DNA of 64,000 nt, from positions 30,167-94,166 of the forward strand of contig CAYOIZ010000019.1 in assembly GCA_964404165.1 (NCBI GenBank). The letters are read 5' to 3'. The position numbers and the translations under genes were made by a program. The notes under the pieces were generated by a model. The model ran no database searches. It saw only the letters and a program-made list of their open reading frames with translations, and was not told where the DNA came from. Shown here one piece after another: positions 1 to 7,523 of the stretch. Source of the DNA: DASYLJ01 sp964404165. Its GTDB lineage: Bacteria > Desulfobacterota > Binatia > DP-6. Numbering within the stretch: the first letter of the stretch is position 1; each line of letters starts with the position of its first letter.

Positions 1-482
1 ACCAGCGGCAGGAACTCGCGCAGCGCGTGGACGCCGCCCGTGAGGCAGCGCTCGACGGTGGGGAGCGTGCGCACGGCGTACACCGCGTGCAGCGGCTCGA
101 TGTCGCCCTCCCACTGCGGCACGACGGCATCGGCGTCGCCGGGCCGGTCGAGCAGGAAGCGAATGACGTCGGCGTCGAGCCCGGGCATGTCGCAGGCGAC
201 GACGAAGATGCGCGGGTTCGTGCTGACGCGCATGGCGGCGTGGATGCCGGCGAGCGGGCCACAGCCGGGATGGACGTCGGCCACCGTCTCGACGCCGAGG
301 GGGCGGAAGCGCTCCGGGCGATTCGTCGACACCAGCACGTGCGGGAACAGCGACTGGAACAGCCGCACGGTGCGCACGGCGATGGGCTCGCCGTCCACTG
401 CCGCAAAGGCCTTGTCGCGGCCGCCCATGCGCGACGCGAGTCCTCCGGCGAGGATCACCCCCGTCGTCGCCGGCGTCGTCAT
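1..482 (-). CDS. mobA: Molybdenum cofactor guanylyltransferase MobA (C-terminus beyond window)
   Basis: The frame starts at ATG 482 and runs off the left edge, leaving about 160 of the usual 190-210 residues. The N-terminus carries the nucleotide-binding signature of MobA-type nucleotidyltransferases, LAGGLASRMGGRDK (residues 11-24; family pattern LAGGxSxRMGxxK), and VACDMPGLD further on matches the metal-binding region. MobA transfers GMP from GTP to molybdopterin in the cytoplasm to make the guanine dinucleotide cofactor of DMSO-reductase-family enzymes. No molybdoenzyme lies in the window. The gene is divergent from the sirtuin at 563. A MobA/CofC-like relative is the main alternative, but the GG-R-MGG-K pattern favours MobA. 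Confidence 0.9.
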   Translation of the reverse strand, partial: MTTPATTGVILAGGLASRMGGRDKAFAAVDGEPIAVRTVRLFQSLFPHVLVSTNRPERFRPLGVETVADVHPGCGPLAGIHAAMRVSTNPRIFVVACDMPGLDADVIRFLLDRPGDADAVVPQWEGDIEPLHAVYAVRTLPTVERCLTGGVHALREFLPL

Positions 483-562
483 GCGAGCGAGCTGATACCG
501 TGGCCCGACTCCGAGTCAACCGTTGACAGCCCGTGGAGGTGGGGCAAAGGTTGCCTGGCCCC

Positions 563-1342
563 ATGGACGAGCCGGGACTCGAGGCGCTCGACGACGCTGC
601 GGCGTGTCTTGCGCGTGCCCGTTACGTGATCGCGCTCACCGGCGCGGGGCTGTCGGTGGAGAGCGGCATCCCGCCGTTCCGCGGACCCGGCGGTCTCTGG
701 ACGAAGCACGGCGAGCCGCCGATGAACGGCTACCAGCGCTTCCTGGCGGATCCGCAGAAGGCCTGGGAGGAGCGCCTCAATCCGGTGGGCCCGATGGCCG
801 AGCTGTGGAAGGCGCTCGCTGCGGCGGAGCCGAATCCGGGCCATCACGCGCTCGTCGAGCTGGAGGAGATCGGCGTGCTGCGCGCGCTCATCACGCAGAA
901 CGTCGACGACCTGCATCGCGCCGCCGGCAGCACGCGTCTGCTCGAGATCCACGGCAACGCCACGCTGATCCGCTGCATCGCCTGCGTCGCCCGCTTCCAG
1001 CGCGACGCCATCGACTTCGCGGTGCTGCCGCCGCGCTGCCCGCACTGCGACGGCCTGCTCAAGAGCGACACCGTCTCGTTCGGTGAGCCCATTCCGCCCG
1101 ACGTGCTGGAGCTGTGCTTCGAGGAAGCGGCGGCGGCGGACTGCATGCTCGTCGCCGGTACGTCGGCGACGGTGTATCCGGCGGCGCAGTTCCCCCTCCA
1201 GATCCAGGAGCGCGGCGGAACGCTGATCGAGGTGAATCCGTATCCCTCCGAGCTGACGGCGCTGTGCACGTACGCGTTGCGCGCGCCGGCGGGCGAGGCC
1301 CTGCCCCGGCTCGTCGACCGCGTCCGCGCGCTGCGCGCCTGA
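563..1342 (+). CDS. Sir2-family NAD-dependent protein deacylase
   Basis: A 259-residue sirtuin. The NAD-binding motif GAGLSVESGIPPFR is at residues 27-40, TQNVDDLH at 111-118 and the catalytic His in LEIHGN at residue 130. The structural zinc site is formed by C138, C141, C159 and C162, and GTSATVYPA binds ribose further on. Sirtuins remove acyl groups from lysines using NAD, giving nicotinamide and O-acyl-ADP-ribose, and act in the cytoplasm. An in-frame GTG at 533 would add 10 residues, but the family normally begins close to ATG 563. The zinc site and catalytic residues are complete, so activity is expected. Whether it is a deacetylase or a desuccinylase cannot be told; the Tyr/Arg pair typical of CobB-type desuccinylases is not evident. 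Confidence 0.93.
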   Translation: MDEPGLEALDDAAACLARARYVIALTGAGLSVESGIPPFRGPGGLWTKHGEPPMNGYQRFLADPQKAWEERLNPVGPMAELWKALAAAEPNPGHHALVELEEIGVLRALITQNVDDLHRAAGSTRLLEIHGNATLIRCIACVARFQRDAIDFAVLPPRCPHCDGLLKSDTVSFGEPIPPDVLELCFEEAAAADCMLVAGTSATVYPAAQFPLQIQERGGTLIEVNPYPSELTALCTYALRAPAGEALPRLVDRVRALRA

Positions 1343-1517
1343 GGGGTCGCACCATGTACCAGGTGTAGTCCGTTCCCCCCGGACGCACCAAATCTACAAC
1401 CTGCGCGGCGTCCCGGCAGGATCCCGTGCCTTTCCGCGCGCATGGCCGTGGCACGGCCCTCGCAGTGATCCGTCGCCCGCTCGCATCGACGAGCGGCAAC
1501 GAACGGAGGAACCGACC

Positions 1518-1691
1518 ATGAGTGGAACAGTCGATCAGGCAAAGGGCCGCCTCAAGGAGGCCGCCGGCGCCATCACCGACGACGAGAAGCTTCGCCGCGA
1601 GGGCAAGCTCGATCAGGCCGTCGGCAAGGTAAAGAACGCGGCCGAGAAGGCGCTCGACGCGGTCACCGACAAGATCAAGGGCAAGGGCTGA
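1518..1691 (+). CDS. CsbD-family small stress protein
   Basis: A 57-residue reading frame with a good ribosome-binding site (GGAGGA at 1505-1510). The start MSGTVDQAKGRLKEAAG and the second half DQAVGKVKNAAEKALD are the duplicated amphipathic helices of the CsbD family, rich in Lys, Ala and Glu and without Cys or Trp. CsbD-like proteins are abundant general-stress proteins of unclear biochemical role. It is followed after 3 bases by a small DUF1328-type membrane protein, a common pairing in stress-induced operons. The sequence contains no visible regulator for the pair. Confidence 0.88.
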   Translation: MSGTVDQAKGRLKEAAGAITDDEKLRREGKLDQAVGKVKNAAEKALDAVTDKIKGKG

Positions 1692-1694
1692 GCC

Positions 1695-1865
1695 ATGCTC
1701 CAGTGGGCGCTCATCTTCTTCGTGATCGCCATCGTGGCGGCCTTCCTCGGCCAGCGTGGCGCGGCCGGACTCTCGGCCGAGATCGGCTACCTGCTGGTCG
1801 TGGTCGCCGTGGTGTTCGTGGTCGTGGCCTTCCTCACCGGAAGAGCACCAACCGTCGTCCCATGA
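1695..1865 (+). CDS. DUF1328-family small membrane protein
   Basis: A 56-residue protein with two predicted membrane helices (about residues 3-20 and 30-48), separated by a short Gly-rich turn (GQRGAAGLSAEIGY). The length, the MLQWALIF start and the helix-turn-helix membrane layout match the DUF1328/YtjA family, whose function is not established. The start codon lies 3 bases after the CsbD stop, so the two are almost certainly co-transcribed and translated together. The protein ends in a short polar tail. No catalytic residues are visible. Confidence 0.85.
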   Translation: MLQWALIFFVIAIVAAFLGQRGAAGLSAEIGYLLVVVAVVFVVVAFLTGRAPTVVP

Positions 1866-1903
1866 CGGCGATCGGGTGACGACGATCGGGCGCGGCCGGC
1901 GCG

Positions 1904-2689
1904 TCAGGGGTTCGGGAAACCGACCAGTGATCGCGCCCGGCCGCGCGGGTCGAAGCTGATGCTCCGACCGTAGCCGTAGTACCACGTCACCCACCCGCCG
2001 CTGCCCTCTTCGATGGCCTGCGGCTCGCCGATCAGACGCGACACGTCGGCCGGCGACATGCCCTGCTTCACGGTGCGCATCCGCTCGTACGCGGGGCGTG
2101 GCTGCGGATCGCCGTACGACGGCGCGGGTTGTGGCATCGGGGGGCCGGGCAGCGACGCGAGCGCCGCCTGGCGCTGCTCGAGGCTCGCCAGCATCTGCTC
2201 CATGCGCAGCTGGGTGTCCATCAGGCGCTCGGTGAGCTCTTCGATGCTCGAGAGGACGTCGCCGAGGCGCTCTACCAGCTCCACCTGCACCTGCGCGGCA
2301 TCGGCCTCCTTCTTGTCGCGCTCGGCCTTCGTCGTGACGAGGGTGATGTCGCCCGGGGCGTCCACGATGATCTCGGGCTTCTTGTCGATCGTCTGGACGG
2401 TGCCGCGCACGCGCACCTTGCGGCCGGTGTACAGCGAGTCGATCTGATCCGGCGGGAAGACGTTGAAGCGCGCCGCCTGCACCACGGCCGTGAAGCGGTT
2501 GAAGCTCGGGTCGAACGCCAGCAGGCACGACGTGGGCGAGCAGTGGATGCCCATGACGCGACCCTCGACGACGACGGACTTGCCGACGTGCTGCTCGGCC
2601 TCGTCCCACGGAACGATCTCGTCGTCCTCCGCACGCGCGACGATCGCTGCGAGCATGACGAACACGAGCGCGAGCACTGAGCGTCGCAT
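1904..2689 (-). CDS. Exported OB-fold / coiled-coil / BamE-like (SmpA-OmlA) protein
   Basis: The start at ATG 2689 opens a Sec signal peptide (about residues 1-20, cleavage after VARA) in a 261-residue product. Residues 30-120 look like an OB-fold: VGKSVVVEGRVMGIHC, then RKVRVRGTVQTIDKKPEIIVD, the layout of periplasmic OB-fold proteins. Residues 122-180 form a charged coiled coil (ELTERLMDTQLRMEQML). After a Pro-rich linker, residues 206-250 resemble the SmpA/OmlA (BamE) fold: VKQGMSPADVSRLIGEP, then WVTWYYGYGRSISFD. There is no lipobox Cys, so it should be soluble in the periplasm. The combination is unusual and I cannot assign a function; an envelope-integrity role is a guess. It is divergent from the DUF35 gene. 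Confidence 0.75.
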   Translation of the reverse strand: MRRSVLALVFVMLAAIVARAEDDEIVPWDEAEQHVGKSVVVEGRVMGIHCSPTSCLLAFDPSFNRFTAVVQAARFNVFPPDQIDSLYTGRKVRVRGTVQTIDKKPEIIVDAPGDITLVTTKAERDKKEADAAQVQVELVERLGDVLSSIEELTERLMDTQLRMEQMLASLEQRQAALASLPGPPMPQPAPSYGDPQPRPAYERMRTVKQGMSPADVSRLIGEPQAIEEGSGGWVTWYYGYGRSISFDPRGRARSLVGFPNP

Positions 2690-2707
2690 CGCTTGACCGG
2701 GCTCCTC

Positions 2708-2727
2708 GCGGTTCCTTATAGAACCGC
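2708..2727. promoter_or_regulatory. Inverted repeat in a divergent promoter region
   Basis: A perfect 7-bp inverted repeat, GCGGTTC-CTTATA-GAACCGC, sits in the 67-bp gap between the divergent exported protein (start 2689) and the DUF35 gene (start 2757). The AT-rich centre could include a -10 element. It could be an operator; no adjacent regulator gene supports this. Confidence 0.3.
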
Positions 2728-2756
2728 CGTCGCGAAGTCCACCCGCGAGGGCACGC

Positions 2757-3179
2757 ATGGCCGATTACACAGGTCCGATCCCGGTTCCCACTCCAGAGAC
2801 GCGTCCCTACTGGGAAGCGGCGCGACGTCACGAGCTGATGCTGCCGCGCTGCCGGCCCTGCGATGCGGTGTTCTTCTTCCCGCGCGCGGCATGTCCGCGC
2901 TGTCTCTCCGGCGATCTCGAGTGGACGCGCATGAGCGGCAAGGGCACGCTCCACACCTTCACCGTCGTGCAGCGCGGCCAGAAGAACTTCCCGCTCGGCA
3001 CCCCGTACGTCATCGCCATCGTCGAGCTGGCGGAAGGACCGCGCCTGATGACGAACCTCGTCGGCGTCGCACCAGATGCCGCGACGATCACGATCGGCAT
3101 GCCGGTCGAGGTGGTGTTCGAGGACGTCGGTGCCGACATCGCGCTGCCGCGCTTCCGTCCCGCCGGAGCGGCGTCGTGA
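2757..3179 (+). CDS. DUF35 zinc-ribbon/OB-fold acyl-CoA-associated protein
   Basis: A 140-residue protein with an N-terminal zinc ribbon (C32, C35, C46, C49, in the form RCRPC...ACPRC) and a C-terminal OB-fold (GKGTLHTFTVVQRG, then PYVIAIVELAEGPRLMTNLVG). This is the DUF35/OB_aCoA_assoc arrangement. Such proteins are small partner subunits of thiolase-fold enzymes, for example ChsH2 with the Ltp2 retro-aldolase in steroid side-chain degradation. The thiolase-like gene overlaps its stop codon by 4 bases, which fits an obligate complex. All four zinc Cys are intact. Substrate cannot be inferred from sequence. Confidence 0.9.
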   Translation: MADYTGPIPVPTPETRPYWEAARRHELMLPRCRPCDAVFFFPRAACPRCLSGDLEWTRMSGKGTLHTFTVVQRGQKNFPLGTPYVIAIVELAEGPRLMTNLVGVAPDAATITIGMPVEVVFEDVGADIALPRFRPAGAAS

Positions 3180-4336
3180 GCCGGCGCCTGCGCGGCCGCG
3201 TCGCCATCGTCGGCGCGGGCGAGTCGGACGAGATGGGCAAGCTGCCGCACAAGTCGGCGTTCGCCCTGCACGCGGAGGCGGCGCGCAACGCGCTCGCCGA
3301 CGCCGGGCTGAAGCTGTCCGACGTCGACGCGGTGTTCAGCGCCGGGCTCTGGATGGGCTCCGAAACCGCCGAGTATCTCGGCATCCGCCCGCGCTACATC
3401 GACGGCACGCAGATCGGCGGCTGCTCGTTCATCGCGCACGTGCAGCACGCGATGGCGGCCATCGACGCCGGCATCGTCGAGGTGGCGCTCATCACGCACG
3501 GCGAGAGCGGGGCGTCGCGCGTCGGCATGCCGGGCACGCGCTTCGGGCCGGACGCGTTCCGCATGCAGTTCGAGAACCCGTTCGGGCTCGCGGGACCACC
3601 GACGGGCTACGCCCTCGCGGCGACGCGCCACATGCACCAGTACGGCACCACCAGCGCACAGCTGGCCGAGCTGGCGGTGTCGACGCGCAAGTGGGCGCAG
3701 CTCAATCCGCGCGCCATGATGCGCGACCCGCTCACCGTCGACGACGTGCTGTCGTCGCGCATGATCTCGTCGCCCCTGCACCTGCTCGACTGCTGCCTCG
3801 TCACCGACGCCGGTGGGGCGGTCGTGGTCACGTCGGCGGAGCGGGCGCGCGATCTGCCGAAGCAGCCGGTGTACGTCCTCGGCACCGGCGAGGCGTCGAC
3901 CCACGTGATGGTGAGCCAGATGCCCGACTTCGCATTCTGGGACGCGGCGAAGATGGCCAGCGAGCGCGCCTTCGCCATGGCCGGCGTCGGGCATGCCGAC
4001 ATCGACGTGGCGATGTTCTACGACGCCTTCACGATCGTGCCGGTGATGGGGCTCGAGGCGACGGGCTTCTGCAAGCCGGGCGAGGGGGGGGCGTTCGTCT
4101 CGAACGGCCGCACGGCGCCGGGCGGCGCGTTCCCGATGAACACCAACGGCGGCGGGCTGTCGTACACGCACACCGGCATGTACGGCATGTTCACCCTCGT
4201 CGAAGCGGTGCGTCAGCTCCGCGGCGAGGGCGAGGCGCGCCAGGTGCAGGGAGCGAAGACGGCCATCTGCCACGGTCTCGGTGGCATGTTCAGTGCGTCG
4301 GCGACGCTGATCTGCGGCACCGAGGTCCCGTCGTAG
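3176..4336 (+). CDS. Thiolase-fold (SCP-x/Ltp-type) protein, partner of DUF35
   Basis: The start is GTG 3176 inside the DUF35 stop (GTGA overlap), giving 386 residues. The thiolase fold is clear: RVAIVGAGESDEMG at the N-terminus, GTQIGGCSFIAHVQ around the N-terminal nucleophile position, and VAMFYDAFTIVPVMGLEATG followed by NTNGGGLSYTHTGMYGM near the C-terminus. The C-terminal motif replaces the GHPxGATG of true thiolases, as is common in this subfamily. Members act on acyl-CoA side chains either as thiolases or as retro-aldolases in complex with a DUF35 protein. The coupled DUF35 gene supports the complex, but thiolysis versus aldol cleavage and the substrate (sterol, fatty acyl or aromatic) remain open. 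Confidence 0.88.
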   Translation: MSRRLRGRVAIVGAGESDEMGKLPHKSAFALHAEAARNALADAGLKLSDVDAVFSAGLWMGSETAEYLGIRPRYIDGTQIGGCSFIAHVQHAMAAIDAGIVEVALITHGESGASRVGMPGTRFGPDAFRMQFENPFGLAGPPTGYALAATRHMHQYGTTSAQLAELAVSTRKWAQLNPRAMMRDPLTVDDVLSSRMISSPLHLLDCCLVTDAGGAVVVTSAERARDLPKQPVYVLGTGEASTHVMVSQMPDFAFWDAAKMASERAFAMAGVGHADIDVAMFYDAFTIVPVMGLEATGFCKPGEGGAFVSNGRTAPGGAFPMNTNGGGLSYTHTGMYGMFTLVEAVRQLRGEGEARQVQGAKTAICHGLGGMFSASATLICGTEVPS

Positions 4337-4337
4337 C

Positions 4338-4562
4338 GTGGCGGCCCCCGTCCTGCTGTACACCGCCGACGGGTGTCCGCACTGCGAGGCGATGCGGGCG
4401 TCGCTGGCGGCGCGGGGGGCGGTCGTCGAGGAGATCAACGTCAGCACGCAGCGCCAGGCGATCCCGGAGCTGCTCAAGCTGACCCGTGGCAAGCGGGTCG
4501 TGCCCGTGGTGGTGGACGACGGGCGGGTGATCGTCGCCCCCGAGGGCGGGTCGGCCTTCTAA
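4338..4562 (+). CDS. Glutaredoxin-like thiol protein (CPHC active site)
   Basis: A 74-residue protein starting at GTG 4338, one base after the thiolase stop. It opens with a beta strand and redox motif, VLLYTADGCPHCEAM (Cys14 and Cys17), followed by the EEINVS strand and the cis-Pro region VVPVVVDDGRV, the core of a glutaredoxin/thioredoxin fold. The short length and the ending in GRV are reminiscent of the UXX-star glutaredoxin-like family, in which the first Cys is sometimes selenocysteine; here it is a normal Cys codon (TGT). It probably reduces disulfides or shuttles electrons in the cytoplasm. Close spacing makes it the last gene of the DUF35-thiolase operon, although a functional link is unproven. 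Confidence 0.82.
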   Translation: MAAPVLLYTADGCPHCEAMRASLAARGAVVEEINVSTQRQAIPELLKLTRGKRVVPVVVDDGRVIVAPEGGSAF

Positions 4563-4563
4563 C

Positions 4564-4596
4564 GTCGCCGGTGGACACGAATTGTCCACCGGCGAC
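4564..4596 (+). terminator. 14-bp perfect hairpin after the DUF35-thiolase-glutaredoxin operon
   Basis: GTCGCCGGTGGACA and TGTCCACCGGCGAC form perfect 14-bp arms around a 5-nt loop (CGAAT), beginning 2 bases after the glutaredoxin stop codon. There is no U tract after it, so it may act as an RNA 3'-end stabiliser or factor-dependent terminator rather than as a classical intrinsic terminator. Confidence 0.6.
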
Positions 4597-4636
4597 GAGC
4601 CAGCCGGGGTATCTTCGGGCTACTGAGGTCCCCACC

Positions 4637-6532
4637 ATGAGACACCGTCTGCTCGCAGCCACCCTCGTCCTCCTCGCCAGTGCCGGCGTCGCCCTGGCGC
4701 AGCCGGCGAAGACGTTTCCGCCACCGGAGCGGACGACGTGGACGCCCACCGGCTGCCGCACGCCCGATCCGGGTGACGCGCGCTACGCCTCGCGCGCGAC
4801 CTGGCGGAGTCTGCACGCCGACGAGGTGAACACCGACGAGGTATCGTTGGCGTATCCGCCGATGTTCGAGCCCGACTGGGTTGCCGAGCCCGGCACCTGG
4901 AACCCGACCGGCCCGGTCTTCGACGACGCCGGCAACCTCTACTTCGTCCCCTTCGGCTCCTACGAGGACGTTCTGCTGATCTCGCTCGAGCCCGTCGGCG
5001 GCACCCGACGCTGGGCCGTCCCACGACCGCCGGGCTCCGCCGCGGGTAGTGGGACGCCGATGGTGCTCGACGATCCGGATCATCCCGGCGAGCAGATCGT
5101 CTACCTCGGGCTCTACGATCGGGTGCTCGCCGTGCGCACCGACGGCACCATCGTCTGGGACCAGCCGACGGGCCTGCCCGGCGCGGCGACCGGCGTGTTC
5201 GGCGTCAACTACCATCCCGGCGCCGACGCCATCGTCGGCTTGTCGCGCGACGGGTACGTGTACGCCGTCGATCGTCGCACGGGTGTCTCCGTGCTGACGG
5301 CGCCGTTCCAGCTCCCGGGCGAGAAGGCGCCGCCGGCGCCGCCGACGACCACGCCGCCGTCGGTGACGGCGTGCGCGCAGGCGGAGCTGGCGAGCTTCGT
5401 CGATCTCGGGACCGGCACGATCACCGAGCTCGTCGGCGTGCTGCAGGGCAGCGGCACCGAGGTGGCGAACTACTTCTCGATCGACGGCGTCACCGGACGC
5501 CTGTGGGTGGGCGCGACGGCGCCGGATGCGGAGGACGGGACCGTCGACGGCGTGTCGACGCTGGGTGCGCTGTATCGGCTCGATCTGCTGCCGGTAGGCC
5601 CCGCGTTCACCGTCACGGAGACCTGTCACGCCTCGTTCCAGGGCGGCACCGCCTCGACGCCGGCGCTGCCGCGTGACGGGTCGCGGGTGTACGTCGGCGA
5701 CAACGTCGGCAACCTGCTCGCGATCGGCACGTCGTGCGAGACCATCTGGTCGCTCCCGCTCGGCTCCCAGATCCGGGGCTCGATCGGCGTCGCCGCCGAC
5801 AACCGCGAGGTCTACGCCTCGACGCCGGCGACCATCCACCAGGTCATCGACGAAGGGCCGACGGCGTATGTCGCCTGGGACGGCGACATGGACGTCTTCG
5901 AGCTGGCCGACGGCCAGATCTCGGGCAACGCCGACATCGCCGGCATCGGCGCCAACGGCGTCGCGTTCCAGGCGGGCGCCGGCTACCAGTTCTCGACGAC
6001 GCTGTTCACGAACACCGGCATGGGCATCCTCGACCGCGCCACCGGCAAGCCGCGATGGTTCGTCGAGTCGCTCGACGAGACGGTGGCGGTGATGAGCAGC
6101 GGTCCGGACGGCGCGCTCTACATCGGCAACTCGCCGCTGCGCCGGCTGTATGCGCGCTGTCTCGCCCAGCTCGGGCTGATCCCGATCCCGGTGGACCCCG
6201 CGGTGGGCGGCATCCAGAAGTACCGGCCGGTGCGGTGGGACCTGTTCCTGCGCGACGTGGTCTGCGCCGGGGCCGATCGGGGGCGCAACATGCGTCGCGA
6301 GCGGAAGGCGTGCCCGGCGTCGTTCGCCGCGGACGAGACGCAGCTCGGCGAGCTGCTGGTGCAGGCGCAGCGCACGCTCGACGCCGCGGTGGCGGCGGGC
6401 GACGTGTCGGCCGTGGTCGGGGCGCGCCTCGATCGACGGATCGATCGTGCGGTCGTGAAGCAGACCCGCGGGCAGAGCATCGGGCGGAGTTTCCAGGGCA
6501 TGTGCAAGGCGATGGAGCGCATGCTGCGGTGA
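4637..6532 (+). CDS. Secreted beta-propeller (PQQ-like repeat) protein of unknown function
   Basis: The start is ATG 4637, which opens a Sec signal peptide (MRHRLLAATLVLLASAGVALA, cleavage before QP); the product has 631 residues. The body contains repeated four-strand blades in the PQQ-repeat style, such as GYVYAVDRRTGVS and GSRVYVGDNVGNLLAIG, suggesting a six- to eight-bladed propeller. A C-terminal section of about 100 residues, from FLRDVVCAGADRGRNM to the end, is helical, charged and contains paired Cys. No PQQ-dehydrogenase catalytic residues or heme motif are apparent, so it is more likely a binding or structural protein outside the cytoplasm. It stands alone between the operon above and the ABC exporter. 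Function unknown. Confidence 0.75.
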   Translation: MRHRLLAATLVLLASAGVALAQPAKTFPPPERTTWTPTGCRTPDPGDARYASRATWRSLHADEVNTDEVSLAYPPMFEPDWVAEPGTWNPTGPVFDDAGNLYFVPFGSYEDVLLISLEPVGGTRRWAVPRPPGSAAGSGTPMVLDDPDHPGEQIVYLGLYDRVLAVRTDGTIVWDQPTGLPGAATGVFGVNYHPGADAIVGLSRDGYVYAVDRRTGVSVLTAPFQLPGEKAPPAPPTTTPPSVTACAQAELASFVDLGTGTITELVGVLQGSGTEVANYFSIDGVTGRLWVGATAPDAEDGTVDGVSTLGALYRLDLLPVGPAFTVTETCHASFQGGTASTPALPRDGSRVYVGDNVGNLLAIGTSCETIWSLPLGSQIRGSIGVAADNREVYASTPATIHQVIDEGPTAYVAWDGDMDVFELADGQISGNADIAGIGANGVAFQAGAGYQFSTTLFTNTGMGILDRATGKPRWFVESLDETVAVMSSGPDGALYIGNSPLRRLYARCLAQLGLIPIPVDPAVGGIQKYRPVRWDLFLRDVVCAGADRGRNMRRERKACPASFAADETQLGELLVQAQRTLDAAVAAGDVSAVVGARLDRRIDRAVVKQTRGQSIGRSFQGMCKAMERMLR

Positions 6533-6587
6533 CGGCGACCCGGCATGGGTTCCCTAAGCCTGTCGGTCGGCGCATGGTGCGCTGCCG

Positions 6588-7523
6588 ATGTCCGAACCCA
6601 AGCCGACCGTCGTCTCCATCGCGGGTCTGACCAAGACCTACGCCTCGGGCCTCCGCGCGCTCGGGCGGATCGACCTCGACATCCACAAGGGCGAGATATT
6701 CGCCCTGCTGGGCCCGAACGGCGCCGGCAAGACGACGCTGATCAGCATCGTCTGCGGCATCGTCAGCCCGACGTCCGGCACCGCGGTGGTCGACGGCCAC
6801 GACGTCGTGCGCGACTACCGCGCCGCGCGCCGGAAGATCGGCCTGGTGCCGCAGGAGCTCACCACCGACGCCTTCGAGACCGTCTGGGCGACCGTCACCT
6901 TCAGCCGGGGCCTCTTCGGCCGGGCCCCCGATCCGGCCTACCTCGAACAGCTGCTGCGCGACCTGACGCTCTGGGAGAAGCGCACGGACCGCATCATGAC
7001 GCTGTCCGGCGGCATGAAGCGACGCGTCCTGATCGCGAAGGCGCTGTCGCACGAGCCGGAGATCCTCTTCCTAGACGAGCCCACGGCGGGCGTGGACGTG
7101 GAGCTGCGCCGCGACATGTGGGCGCTGGTGCGACGGCTCCGCGAGCGCGGCGTCACCATCATCCTGACCACGCACTACATCGACGAGGCCGAGGACATGG
7201 CCGATCGCGTCGGCGTGATGCGCGCCGGCGAGCTGATCATCGTCGAGGAGAAGCGGGAGCTGATGCGGAAGCTCGGCAAGAAGCGGCTCGTCCTGCAGTT
7301 GAAGGAACCGTTGTCGGCGATACCCGCGGCGCTGGCCGACTGGCGACTGGCCCTGAACGACGGCGGCCGGGAGCTGGAGTACACCGTCGACGCCAACGGG
7401 CACGGCGGCGTCGAGTCCCTGCTGCAGCGGATCGGCGAGCTGCGGATCGGGTACTCGGACCTCCAGACGCGCCAGACGTCGCTCGAGGACATCTTCGTCG
7501 ACCTCGTGAGCACCCGCGCATGA
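6588..7523 (+). CDS. ABC-2 exporter ATP-binding protein
   Basis: A 311-residue ABC ATPase. Walker A is GPNGAGKTT, the signature is LSGGMKRR, Walker B is LFLDEPTAGVD and the switch His is in TTHYIDEAEDMADR. The C-terminal 80 residues (from about 230) are the extension typical of ABC-2 drug, polysaccharide or sodium exporters of the YadG/CcmA class. The next gene is its permease, with the start overlapping this stop (ATGA). The pair would form a homodimeric ATPase plus two permeases exporting a substrate across the inner membrane. The substrate cannot be inferred from sequence or neighbours. Confidence 0.92.
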   Translation: MSEPKPTVVSIAGLTKTYASGLRALGRIDLDIHKGEIFALLGPNGAGKTTLISIVCGIVSPTSGTAVVDGHDVVRDYRAARRKIGLVPQELTTDAFETVWATVTFSRGLFGRAPDPAYLEQLLRDLTLWEKRTDRIMTLSGGMKRRVLIAKALSHEPEILFLDEPTAGVDVELRRDMWALVRRLRERGVTIILTTHYIDEAEDMADRVGVMRAGELIIVEEKRELMRKLGKKRLVLQLKEPLSAIPAALADWRLALNDGGRELEYTVDANGHGGVESLLQRIGELRIGYSDLQTRQTSLEDIFVDLVSTRA

